Program-made: the position numbers and the translations under genes
Shown here: positions 1 through 10,478 of the stretch, one piece after another
How the letters are laid out: each line of letters begins with the position of its first letter
Numbering within the stretch: position 1 is the stretch's first letter
From: Burkholderiales bacterium
Lineage (GTDB): Bacteria > Pseudomonadota > Gammaproteobacteria > Burkholderiales > SG8-39
Direction of reading: 5' to 3'
DNA: 64,000 bases
Assembly: GCA_027493935.1 (NCBI GenBank)
Contig: JAOSJV010000001.1
Coordinates: 992,001-1,056,000 of the forward strand
Notes under the pieces: generated by a model
What the model was told of the DNA's origin: nothing
What the model saw: only the letters and a program-made list of their open reading frames with translations
Databases searched by the model: none

Positions 1-224
1 AGAAGATGTGTGCGTTCGTCATCCTTCGCCCGGGCCACTCGCTTGCGCTGAAGGATCTCGCCGCCTTCCTGCTCGGCAAGGAGATCGCGAAGTTCAAGCT
101 GCCCGAGCGCCTGGAGATCGTGGAGGAGTTCCCGGTATCGACGTTCGGCAAGGTGTCGAAGAAGGCGCTTGCGGAGCGGGTCGCACAGGCGCCCGCGGCC
201 GGACGCGAAGCGCAATCCACCTGA
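1..224 (+). CDS. Acyl-CoA ligase (AMP-binding), C-terminal fragment
   Basis: Last ~73 codons of an adenylate-forming ligase whose 5' part lies outside the window; the frame is open from base 3. The family activates a carboxylate to acyl-AMP and then to the CoA thioester in the cytoplasm. The visible part is the C-terminal swivel domain: FKLPERLEIVEEFPVS, then TFGKVSKKAL, which holds the A10 lysine that contacts the acyl-AMP. The stop is 16 bases before the amidohydrolase at 241, so the two are probably co-transcribed. The substrate cannot be read from this piece. Confidence 0.85.
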   Translation, partial: KMCAFVILRPGHSLALKDLAAFLLGKEIAKFKLPERLEIVEEFPVSTFGKVSKKALAERVAQAPAAGREAQST

Positions 225-240
225 GCGGCGGACGAGCCTC

Positions 241-1083
241 ATGCGAATCGTCGACCTGCACTGCTACCCGGGCACCCAGACCTGGATCGACAGCCAGGGC
301 CCTTACGTCGAGGCCCTGGCGCAGTACTGGAACCGCAGCTGGGTCGCCAAGGCCGAGGAGGAAGTGCTCAAGGACTTCACCGATGCGGGCGTGGAGGCGT
401 GCCTCGTCGCGCTCGACCTCGAGACCACCGTCGGTACGCCGCCATGCACCAATGACTACGTGCACGCCATGTGGAAGCGGCATCCGCAGCGCATTATCCA
501 GTGCTGGGGCACGCTCGATCCGTTCAAGGGCGAGCTCGCGATTCGCGAGGCGAGGAAGTGCGTGCGCGAGCTCGGGTTTATCGGCTTCCACTTCCACCCG
601 ATCATGCAGCACTTCGCGGTGAACGACCGGCGCTTCTATCCGTTGTTCGAGACGATCGACGAGCTCGGCGCAGCGGTCATGATCGATGTCGGAACGACCG
701 GAATGGGCGCTGGGATGCCCGGCGGCATGGGTGCGCGCATCCGCCACGCGCACCCTTCGGCGATCGACGACCTCGCCGCCGACTTCCCCAACCTGAAGAT
801 CCTGATGGCGCACCCAGGCTGGCCGTGGGTCGAGGAGACGACCGCAGTGGCGCTGCACAAGGGCAACGTGTACTGGGAGATGTCGGGCTGGGCGCCGAAG
901 TACTTCCCCGGCAACCTCAAGGTGGACATGCGCGCGCGGCTGCAGGACAAGGTGATGTTCGGCAGCGACTACCCGAGCATGCCCTACGCGCGCATCCTCA
1001 AGGAGTGGGCCGAGCTCGGCTACAAGGACGAGATCATGGAGAAGATCTTCCACAAGAACGCCGAGCGCATCCTTGGGCTGTAG
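241..1083 (+). CDS. Amidohydrolase family 2 protein (TIM barrel)
   Basis: 280-residue protein of the amidohydrolase-2 (ACMSD-like) family, which hydrolyses or decarboxylates small cyclic or aromatic acids at a metal centre. Family landmarks are in order: DLHCYPG at residues 5-11, FHFHP at 116-120, MAHPG at 189-193 and GSDYP at 241-245, whose Asp is the usual catalytic acid. The N-terminal metal motif is normally HxH; here it is H7-C8-Y9, so one ligand is replaced. The start at 241 was chosen because family homology begins there, although the frame stays open upstream. It follows an acyl-CoA ligase gene closely and probably acts in the same catabolic route. Substrate unknown. Confidence 0.8.
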   Translation: MRIVDLHCYPGTQTWIDSQGPYVEALAQYWNRSWVAKAEEEVLKDFTDAGVEACLVALDLETTVGTPPCTNDYVHAMWKRHPQRIIQCWGTLDPFKGELAIREARKCVRELGFIGFHFHPIMQHFAVNDRRFYPLFETIDELGAAVMIDVGTTGMGAGMPGGMGARIRHAHPSAIDDLAADFPNLKILMAHPGWPWVEETTAVALHKGNVYWEMSGWAPKYFPGNLKVDMRARLQDKVMFGSDYPSMPYARILKEWAELGYKDEIMEKIFHKNAERILGL

Positions 1084-1403
1084 CCACTGCATCCCGCACG
1101 CCGCGCGCCGCTGGTGCGGCCCTCGAGCGGCGCGCGGCGCCGAGACCCTGCGCAATGACGCACTTCAGCGCTCTCACGTTGCCAGGGTTCGCGCGTACCC
1201 GCGGTCTCGAGCGCGCTCGCGCCAAGTGCCCCGGGTCGACGGTGGGCACCGACGACCACCGCGCCGAGGCCGGCTTGCACGTCGAGCCGGCCCACGTCCC
1301 GCCGGCCGTCGGCGCGATGGCCGCCGACGCTGACGTGAGCGACGTGGCGCGGCTCCGGATCGGCGCCGCGCGGCGCGCGACCGGGGCGCCGTGCGGCCAC
1401 GGC
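1084..1403. other. Gene-free interval between convergent genes
   Basis: 320 bases between the amidohydrolase and the convergent TetR gene. I see no coding sequence with family resemblance. The only structure seen is a 9-bp GC-rich inverted repeat (1103-1111 with 1127-1135). Confidence 0.5.
1103..1135 (+). terminator. GC-rich hairpin downstream of the amidohydrolase gene
   Basis: Perfect 9-bp inverted repeat, GCGCGCCGC at 1103-1111 and GCGGCGCGC at 1127-1135, with a 15-base loop, 20 bases after the amidohydrolase stop. It could stop or stabilise that transcript. No T-run follows, so a classical intrinsic terminator is not shown, and in DNA this GC-rich such stems also arise by chance. Confidence 0.3.
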
Positions 1404-2084
1404 TCAGGTCCGGCGGCGGCGCGCCGCGGCGCGCTGCGGGCCGGGCCGCGCGGCGAGGCCCTCGATCTGCAGCGTGAGCGCCCGCCGCAGGCTGGCGACG
1501 CCCGCCGCCACCCGCGGCGCCGGTGCACCGATCCACCAGCGCAGCGCGGCGGAGTACACGAAGAAGATCTGCCGTGCGATGAACCGCGCGTCCGGTGTCG
1601 CGCGGATCTCGCCGGCGCGCTGCGCCTGCCCGACGAGCCGCTCGATCCCCGTGATCAGCCGGCCGCGGATGGCGTGGAAGTGAGCTGTCTGCTTGCCGGA
1701 GGAATAGAACGTGAGCTCCTGCAGCGCGAGGCGCGAGAGCGCGGGATGCTGCGCGAACTGCTCGTAGTGGCACCGGAACACGGCCATGAGCTGGGCGAGC
1801 AATGGAGCGCCCGGGCGCGGCGCGGCGAGCGCCCGGTCGGTAAGCGCGTCGAGCTCCTCGTTGAAGATCAAGAAGACGAGGTCGCGCTTGTCGTCGGCGT
1901 AGCTGAAGAGCGTTCCGAGACCGACGTGCGCGCGTTGTGCGATCTGGCGCATCGTCGCGGCGCCGTAGCCGTGGCGCCGGAAGAGCTCGCGCGCGGCGGC
2001 GCGAATGCGCCCGAGCTTCGCGAGCTTGTTCCGCTCGCGCAGCCCGATGCGGGGCGCGACGGCGCGTTTCGGCGGGCGGGGCAT
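1404..2084 (-). CDS. TetR/AcrR family transcriptional regulator
   Basis: 226-residue DNA-binding regulator. The N-terminal helix-turn-helix is clear at residues ~25-70 (ARELFRRHGYGAATMRQIAQ, then GLGTLFSYADDKRDLV). The rest is a helical ligand-binding domain of ordinary TetR length with an Arg-rich tail. It is transcribed away from the TRAP transporter that starts at 2292, and the 207-base gap is the natural place for a shared operator. I infer that it controls the transport/TPP-enzyme cluster, probably with the transported acid or its CoA ester as effector. Ligand unknown. Confidence 0.85.
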   Translation of the reverse strand: MPRPPKRAVAPRIGLRERNKLAKLGRIRAAARELFRRHGYGAATMRQIAQRAHVGLGTLFSYADDKRDLVFLIFNEELDALTDRALAAPRPGAPLLAQLMAVFRCHYEQFAQHPALSRLALQELTFYSSGKQTAHFHAIRGRLITGIERLVGQAQRAGEIRATPDARFIARQIFFVYSAALRWWIGAPAPRVAAGVASLRRALTLQIEGLAARPGPQRAAARRRRT

Positions 2085-2291
2085 GCTCTTGGTGATCTGG
2101 CCAGCGCGCGTGCGGGGGGCGTAATGTACACGAAAGGCCCTGCAGGCAGGAGCGCTCTGGCATGAGCAAGCATCGCGTCATCGGCTCGCATGCTACCGGC
2201 CGGCGCGGTGGCCGCGCGCCGAAGGAGGACATCCTGCCGTGAGCGCGGCGCGAAGCGGGTGTCATCCCGGCGTAGCAGCGCGGCGGGTACG

Positions 2292-2808
2292 ATGATCGAG
2301 CGACTGCTCGAGCGGTCCACGCGCGCCGTCGAGCGCGTGCTCGCGCTCGCGCTCGTCGCCGCGGTATGCCTGAACTTCGCGAACATCGTTGGCCGGTATG
2401 TGCTCGGTGCCACGATCCTCGGGGGCCGACGAGCTGCAGGTCTTCGTCATGGTGTGGACTACGTTCCTCGCCGCGGGGGTGGCGGTCTGGCGCGGCAACC
2501 ACCTGCGCATGGACGTGCTCGCGCGCTTCATGCCCGGGCGGCTGCGCGGCGGCCTGCGCGCCGCCGAGCTCGTCGTGCTTGCGCTGCTCGCCGGATTAAC
2601 GCTCGTGCTGTCGGCGCAGTACGCCTGGAGCATCTTCCTCCTCGAGCAGAAATCGAGCACCGCGGGCATCCCGATGTGGATCCCGCACGCGGGGGTGCCG
2701 CTCGGATTCGCGCTCATCGCGCTCGTCGCCGTGTGGCGCGCCGCGCAGACGCTGGGCGCGAGGCGAAGCGCGCGGCCTCGCGACGGGCGCCCAGGAGCGC
2801 AGCCGTGA
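2292..2808 (+). CDS. TRAP transporter small permease (DctQ type), frameshifted
   Basis: Four-helix small membrane subunit of a tripartite (TRAP) organic-acid transporter, which pairs with the large permease that follows. The start ATG 2292 opens with MIERLLERSTRAVERVLAL and runs to GRYVLGATIL. The frame then breaks in a five-G run at 2421-2425, and the protein resumes one frame over with ADELQVFVMVWTTFLAAG and RGNHLRMDV, both typical DctQ segments. Removing one G restores a ~171-residue protein. Its stop TGA overlaps the GTG start of DctM, so the two are translationally coupled. The break is more likely a base-calling error than decay, since the rest of the protein is well preserved. Confidence 0.8.
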
Positions 2809-4088
2809 TCCTTGCGCTCGGCGTCGTGCCGGCCGTGCTGCTCCTCGCCGGCTTCCCCATCTTCCTCGCGCTGCTCGCCGCGGTGACCGTGGCGTTGGTG
2901 TTCTACATGAAGGTGCCGCTCGCCGCCCTGCACCAGAACCTCTTCGGCGCGATCGACGTCTTCGCCCTGCTGGCGGTGCCGTACTTCGTGTACGCCGGCG
3001 AGCTGATGGCGCGCGGCAGCGTCGCGCGGCGCATCGTCGACGTCGTGCAGGGCGGGATCGGCGCGGTCCGCGGCAGTCTCGGCGTTAGCGCGGTCGGCAC
3101 CTCGGCGATCTTCGGCGCGATCTGCGGCGCGAGCGCAGCCGCGGTGGCGACGATCGGCAAGATCACACTGCCGGCGATGCGCGGCGCCGGCTACCCGGAG
3201 CGTTTCTCGGCCGGGCTCGTGACCGCGGTCGGCGCGATCGACGTCATCATCCCGCCGAGCATCCCGCTGATCGTGTACGGGGTCGCGGCGCAGGAATCGG
3301 TGCCGCGGCTCTACGCGGCGGGCGTGATCCCGGGGCTCCTGATCGCGGCGCTGCTCGCGGCCTACGTCGTCTGGTTCGCGCGGCGCAACGGCATCGGCGC
3401 GGGCGAGGCTTTCCGCTGGCCGGTGTTCGCGCGCGCGCTCGGGCGCGGCGCGTGGGCGCTCGGCGCGCCGGTGATCGTGCTCGGCGGCATCTACGGCGGG
3501 GTCTTCTCGCCGACCGAGGCGGCCGGCATCGCCTGCGTCTACGCGGCGCTCGTCACGCGCTTCGTCTACCGCGAGCTCGGCTGGCGCGAGATCGTCGACG
3601 CGGCGGCCGCCACCGTGCTCTTCACCGGGCAGGTGCTGATCATCGTCGCGTGTGCGAACGTGTTCTCGTGGCTCCTGACGGTGAACCAGGTCCCGGCGAC
3701 GCTGGTGGCGTGGCTCGAGGCGCTCGACCTCGCGCAGTGGATGCTGCTCGCGATGATCAATCTCGTCCTGCTCGTGGCCGGCTGCTTCCTCGATCCGCTC
3801 TCCGCGATCCTGCTGCTCACGCCGCTCTTGGTGCCGGTCGTGAAGGCGGCCGGCATCGACACGGTGCACTTCGGCATCGTGCTGACCGTGAACCTCGCGA
3901 TCGGGCTCTTCACGCCGCCGTTCGGCATCAACATCTTCGTCGCGCAGTCGGCGCTCGGGCTGCCGCTCGCGGTCATCTACCGCGGCATCGTGCCGTTCAT
4001 CGCGCTGTATCTCGTCGCGCTCGTGCTGATCACCTACGTGCCGGACCTCTCGCTCGCGGGCGCGCGGCTCCTGCTGAGGACCGGCTGA
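2805..4088 (+). CDS. TRAP transporter large permease (DctM type)
   Basis: 427-residue integral membrane protein of the TRAP DctM family, which moves C4-dicarboxylates or other organic acids using the sodium/proton gradient. Hydrophobic helices run throughout. Family segments include FAGFPIF-like VLLLAGFPIFLALLAA near the start, GAICGASAAAVATIGKI, IDVIIPPSIPLIVYG and the C-terminal GLFTPPFGINIFV. The GTG start at 2805 overlaps the dctQ stop by the GTGA arrangement. The receptor that would serve it is probably the DctP-type protein at 6943, separated from it by a Bug receptor and a TPP enzyme. Confidence 0.92.
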   Translation: MILALGVVPAVLLLAGFPIFLALLAAVTVALVFYMKVPLAALHQNLFGAIDVFALLAVPYFVYAGELMARGSVARRIVDVVQGGIGAVRGSLGVSAVGTSAIFGAICGASAAAVATIGKITLPAMRGAGYPERFSAGLVTAVGAIDVIIPPSIPLIVYGVAAQESVPRLYAAGVIPGLLIAALLAAYVVWFARRNGIGAGEAFRWPVFARALGRGAWALGAPVIVLGGIYGGVFSPTEAAGIACVYAALVTRFVYRELGWREIVDAAAATVLFTGQVLIIVACANVFSWLLTVNQVPATLVAWLEALDLAQWMLLAMINLVLLVAGCFLDPLSAILLLTPLLVPVVKAAGIDTVHFGIVLTVNLAIGLFTPPFGINIFVAQSALGLPLAVIYRGIVPFIALYLVALVLITYVPDLSLAGARLLLRTG

Positions 4089-4168
4089 TCATGCGCGACG
4101 CGAGGGGCGATCCAGGTCGTGAAACCGGTCTCGGGCGGCGCCCGGGGCCATCTGCAAAGGAGGGGAGA

Positions 4169-5129
4169 ATGACGAAGTCGATCGCAGTGATGCTGGCCGC
4201 CGCGGCCTTCGCCGGCGCGGCGCATGCGCAGCCGTGGCCGACCCAGCCGGTCAAGCTCATGGTGAACGTCGCGCCGGGGGCGTGGCCGACCGCACCGCGC
4301 GCCTGCTCGCGACGCGCCTGCAGGAGTCGCTCGGGCAGACGATGCTGGTCGAGAACCGGCCGGGCGGCGACGGCTACGTCGGGTTCCAGGCGCTCGCCCA
4401 GGTGCCGGCCGACGGCTACACGCTGCTCTTCACGCCGGGGAGCAACGTGATGATCGCACCCCACGTCGGCAAACGGCCGAACCTCGATCCGCTGAAGACG
4501 CTGGTGCCGATCGCGCCGACGGTCACGATCACCATGCACCTGGAGATCCACCCGTCGGTCCCGGCGAAGAGCGTCGCCGAGTTCGTGAGCTACACGCGCG
4601 CCAACCCGGGCCGCGTGAGCTACGGCACGGCCGGAACCGGCACGGCGCTGCACATCGCGGCCGAGGTGTTCAAGCTCGAGACCGGCGCCGACATCACGCA
4701 CGTGCCCTACAAGGGCGCCGGCCCCGCGATCAAGGACCTGCTCGGCGGACACGTGCAGGCGGTCTTCGATCCGGGCATCGCGCTCGAGCACGTGCGGGCC
4801 GGGCGGCTGCGGATGCTCGCGGTCGCCGCCGAGCAGCGCCGGCCGGACTTCCCGACGTGCCGACGCTCGCCGAAGCCGGCGTGCGCGGCGTGGACGGCGG
4901 CCCGTATTTCGGGTTCTACGCGCCGGCGGGCACGCCGGGCGATGTCGTGCAGCGGATGAACCGCGAGGTCACGCAGCTCCTGAAGGATCCGGCGCTGCGC
5001 AAGCAGCTCGAGTCGACTGGCCTGCAGATCGCCGCGCCGATGACGCCGGAGGCGTTCGCCGGCTACGTGCGGGCCGAGAGCGCGCGCTACGCGAAGCTCC
5101 TGCCCCAGCTCGGGATCCGCGGCGAGTAG
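4169..5129 (+). CDS. Bug/TctC-type periplasmic solute receptor, two frameshifts
   Basis: Tripartite tricarboxylate-type (Bug) extracytoplasmic receptor of ~320 residues, binding a carboxylated solute in the periplasm. A strong AGGAGGGGAG ribosome site precedes ATG 4169. A signal peptide (MTKSIAVMLAAAAFAGAAHA) is followed by QPWPTQPVKLMV, the usual Bug mature N-terminus. Later landmarks are VENRPGGDGYVG, HVPYKGAGPAIKDLLGGHV and FYAPAGTPGDVV. The frame breaks in a G5 run at 4276-4280 and near 4852-4854; adding one base at each restores the reading. It sits inside a TRAP cluster and no TctAB permease is near, so the transport partner is unclear. Confidence 0.82.
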
Positions 5130-5160
5130 CCATGCGCGACCGCATCTGCGGCCGGACGCC

Positions 5161-6899
<1,739 letters not shown>

Positions 6900-6942
6900 A
6901 CGGGATGCTCGACCCGATGTGCAACCAAGAGGAGGCCACGTC

Positions 6943-7954
6943 ATGAGGAGATCGATGCGGAATCTGGGCCGCCTGGCGGCGGCGCTCGCGCTCGGCGCGC
7001 TCGCCGCCGGCGCGCAGGCGCAGCAGTTCACGATGAAGCTCTCGACGCCCACTCAACAACGACGTCACCGTCGAGTGGATGAAGGCGTTCAAGGCCGGGG
7101 TGGAAGCGCGCGCCGGCGGGCGGATCAAGGTCGAGATCTATCCGGCGAGCCAGCTCGGGCCGATCCCGCGCACCGTCGAGGGCGTCGCGCTCGGCACGAT
7201 CGAGCTCACCGCGCCGGCGGTCGGCTTCATGATCGGGCTGGAGCCGCGCTTCCAGGTGTTCGACGCGCCCGGCCTGTTCGACAGCGTGGCGCACGCGCAG
7301 AAGGTGCTGACCGATCCCCAGATCAAGCAGCGCCTTGCGACGTTCGGCGAGGCGAAGGACGTCGAGCCGCTCTTCACGTTCGTGAACGGCCCGCTGATGC
7401 TGCTCTCGCACAAGCCGATCCGCTCGCTCGCTGACTTCAAGGGACAGAAGATCCGCGTGCCGGGCGCCGCGCCCCTGCAGGTCGAGCCGTTCAAGCAGCT
7501 CGGCGCCTCGCCCGTCTCGATGCCGCTCGGCGAGGTGCTGCCGGCGATGCAGAACCGCGCGATCGACGGCCTGATCGCGGGCTTCGTGATCTACGTCGCG
7601 TTCAAGTACTACGACGTCGCCAAGGGGCTCACCCAGCTGCCCGGCTCGTTCCTGGTGGCCGCAGGGCTCGTCAATCGCAAGTTCATGAAATCGCTCGGGC
7701 CGGAGCTCGAAACGATCGTCCGCGACGAGGCGCGCAAGGCCGAGGACCTCTTCGCCACTCGCGGCGTCGAGGATCTCAAGCGGATCCAGGGCGTGTGGGA
7801 GAAGAACGGCGGCGAGACCATCACGCTCGCGCCGGCCGAGGCCAGGCGCTACATCGAGCAGACCACCTCGGTGCTGCCGCCGATCCTGGCGAAAGACCCG
7901 CAACTCAAGGCCGACTACGATGCGCTCGTCGCGGCGGCGAGGAAGCATCGCTAG
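6943..7954 (+). CDS. TRAP transporter solute receptor (DctP type), frameshifted
   Basis: ~337-residue periplasmic receptor for the DctQM permease encoded at 2292-4088. An AGAGGAGG ribosome site precedes ATG 6943. A signal peptide (MRRSMRNLGRLAAALALGAL...AQA) is followed by QQFTMKLSTPT. The frame breaks near 7050-7056 and resumes as NNDVTVEWMKAFKAGVEARA, where the standard DctP pattern GGRIKVEIYPASQLG begins. The conserved ligand-gating segment PGAAPLQVEPFKQLGASPV is intact. It is followed after 24 bases by the MetE-like gene. Confidence 0.85.
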
Positions 7955-7978
7955 CTCGGACTGCGAGAGGAGATAGCC

Positions 7979-9123
7979 ATGAATGCACGCACGACGCCGC
8001 CGTTCCGCGCCGACCAGGTCGGCAGCCTGCGGCGCCCGGAGCGGCTGATGCAGGCGCGCGAGCGCCTGCTCGGTCCGGCACGACCTCGACCACAACTTCG
8101 GCCCGCACGACAACGCCGAGCTCCATGCGCTCGAGGACGAGGTGCATCCGCGAGGTGGCGAAGCTGCAGGAGGACGCGGGGCTTCGCTCGATCACCGACG
8201 GCGAGTTCCGCCGCCGCATCTGGTGGAGCGAGTTCCTGTGCTCGCTCGAGGGCGTCGAGGGCTCCTACCGCGGCGCCGAGCGCTTCCGCGACGAGAAAGG
8301 GCACACCGTGCCCGCGCCGCGCATCGACGTCACCGGGAAGATCCGCTGGGTGCGCAGCGTGAACGTCGCGCCGTGCCGCTTCCTGAAGTCGGTCGTGACG
8401 AAGGGAACGCCGAAGGTCACCATGCCGGCGCCGCAGACGCTCTACGGCTTCGCGAGCCGCGCGACGATCAGCAAGACCGCGTATCCGGACCTCGCGGCCT
8501 TCTGGGACGATCTCGCCGACGCGTACGTCGCGGAGCTCCGCGCGCTCGGCGAGGCCGGCTGCACCTACGTCCAGCTCGACGAGGTGATGACCTCCTGCCT
8601 GTGCGACGAGCGCCAGCGCGCGAAGTTCCGCGCGCGCGGCGACGAGCCCGACGCGATGCTCGAGGACTACGTGCGCGCGGTCAACAAGATCGCCGCGAAC
8701 CGGCCAGCGGGCATGACGCTCGCGATGCACACCTGCCGCGGCAACTACCAGGGCCACTGGATGGCCGAGGGCGGCTACGACCCGATCGCAGAGCGCGTGT
8801 TCAACGGGATCAACGTGGACGCGTTCTTCCTCGAGTACGACAGCCCGCGCGCGGGCGGCTTCGCGCCGCTGCGCTTCATGCCGAAGGACAAAGTGGTCGT
8901 GCTCGGGCTGGTGTCGACCAAGACCCCCGAGCTCGAGTCGGCCGACGCGCTCGCATCGCGCATCGCGGAGGCCGCGCGCTACGTCCCGCTCGAGCGTCTG
9001 TGCCTCTCGCCGCAGTGCGGCTTCGCGAGCAACTACCTCGGCAACCCGGTGACGATCGACGACGAGCGTCGCAAGCTCGAGCTCGTCGTGAAGGTGGCCG
9101 AATCGGTCTGGGGCAGCGCGTGA
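7979..9123 (+). CDS. MetE C-terminal-like zinc enzyme (paralogue 1), two frameshifts
   Basis: ~381-residue member of the cobalamin-independent methionine synthase C-terminal family (COG0620-like), a zinc TIM barrel that transfers or cleaves alkyl groups on thiols. It lacks the N-terminal half of true MetE, and its start RADQVGSLRRPERL is typical of the short form. The zinc set is complete: H and C in AMHTCRGNYQ, E in FFLEYDSPRAG, C in LSPQCGFAS. The reading passes through three frames, with breaks near 8078 and at an extra C at 8145. It ends a TRAP/TPP-enzyme cluster, so a catabolic rather than methionine role is likely. Two paralogues lie elsewhere in this window. Confidence 0.82.
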
Positions 9124-9167
9124 GGGCGAAGCTTCCGCAGGCCGTGGGCGACTGAACCTCGGGCGCC

Positions 9168-9298
9168 GTCATTCCCGCGCAGGCGGGAATCCATCGGTTT
9201 GCGCCCGGAGTGCGCGTGGATCCCCGCCTGCGCGGGGATGACGACCGCTTGCGCCCGGAGCGCGCGTGGATCCCCGCGTCCGCGGAGATGACGATTGC
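9168..9298. repeat. Palindromic GTCAT-CCCGC repeat, with a 50-bp tandem duplication
   Basis: Three hairpin units in a gap between convergent MetE-like genes: 9168-9193 (GTCATTCCCGCG...GGGAATCCA) and the inverted form at 9217-9242 and 9267-9292 (TGGATCCCCGC...GATGAC). The last two lie in a 50-bp direct repeat (9199-9248 and 9249-9298). The core fits ATTCCC-N8-GGGAAT, the layout of the neisserial dRS3 repeat. Other copies lie at 22284, 25653, 39127, 59977, 62146 and 63005. Confidence 0.85.
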
Positions 9299-9304
9299 AG
9301 GCCG

Positions 9305-10478
9305 TCAGCCGCAGCGCCACAGCCGCTTCGTGGCGAGGCGCGCGCCGTCGGCGAGCGCCGCGAGCTTTGCCCAGACCGATGCGCTCCTGGATCTCCTCCG
9401 ACCCGGCGAACGTGCCGAAGCCGCAGTCGGCGCCCGCGATCACGTTCTCGCGTCCGATGGCCGCGGCGAAGCGCTCGATGCGCTCGGCGATCGCCTCGGG
9501 GTGCTCGACCATCACGTTCGAGTGCGTGATCACGCCGGGGATCAGCACGGCGCCCTCGGGCAGCCTCGCCGACTGCCACACCTTCCACTCGTGCTCGTGG
9601 CGCGGGTTGGCGGCCTCGAACGAGTAGGCGCCGGCGTTCACGCGCAGGATCAGGTCGATCACGTCTTTCACTTCCATGTCGTGCACCCGCGGGCCGATGT
9701 TGATGCCGTAGCAGGTGTGGAAGCGGATGCGCTCGCGCGGCAGGCCGGCGAGCGCGTGGTTCAGCGCCGCGACCCGCGCTTCGGCCCATTTGCGGCAGTC
9801 GGCGACGCTCGCCTCGGGCGTCACGTTGTAGTAGGTCACCAGGCGCGGGTCGTCGATCTGCAGCACGATGCCCGCCTCGACGATCGCCTTGTACTCCTCG
9901 CGCATCGCCTCGGCGATCGCGAACACGAACTCCTCGTCGGTCTTGTAGTAGCTGTTCTTCTGCCACTCCTCCACGTTCGAGGGCGACACCGCCGGCATGA
10001 AGGCTTCCTCGACCTCGACTTCGGCGAGCGCGGCCTTGAGATTGGCGATGTCGGCGGCGAGCGCCTCGTGGCCGCAGTAGGCGATCGGCCCCACGCACTC
10101 CATGTGCGGCGCCTCGGCCGCGGGACTCGGATGCGCGCGGGCCTCCGCCGCGTAGTACTCCGGGAACGCCCGGTACTCGCGCGAGTCCGCGAACGGGCTC
10201 TGCGGCGGCGCGCCGCTCGCCGGCGCGAACCCGGTGAGCCGCCGGTTGACGTAGTGGATGAAGCCGGGCTTGCCGAACTCGCCGTCGTCGACGACGTCGA
10301 TGCCGGCGCGCGCCTGCGCGCGCACCACCGCGGCCACCGCCGATTTCAACCGGGCGGGGTACGCCCGCGCGTCGTACGGCTCGCCGCGGTCGCGGGCGAG
10401 CGTCATCTCGAGCAGATCGGCCGGCCGCGGCAGGCTGCCGACGTGCGTCGTCAGGATGCGGTCGGTGCTGCGCTTCAT
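9305..10478 (-). CDS. MetE C-terminal-like zinc enzyme (paralogue 2), frameshifted
   Basis: ~390-residue MetE-like zinc TIM-barrel enzyme, more divergent than the other two copies. It opens [19 protein letters not shown], the usual short-form start. Zinc ligands are present: H and C in RFHTCYGINIG, E in SFEAANPRHEHEW, C in GADCGFGTF. An extra base in the TTT at 9366-9368 shifts the frame just before the C-terminal LAALADGARLATKRLWR. The ATG overlaps the stop of the molybdenum hydroxylase gene by four bases (10475-10478), so the two are coupled and probably act on the same substrate. Function not known. Confidence 0.83.

Noticed and set aside
2162..2242. A 26-codon ORF (MSKHRVIGSHATGRRGGRAP...)
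   Set aside because: It lies in the TetR/TRAP promoter gap, has no ribosome site or homologues that I know, and looks like random open frame, possibly a worn HTH leader.
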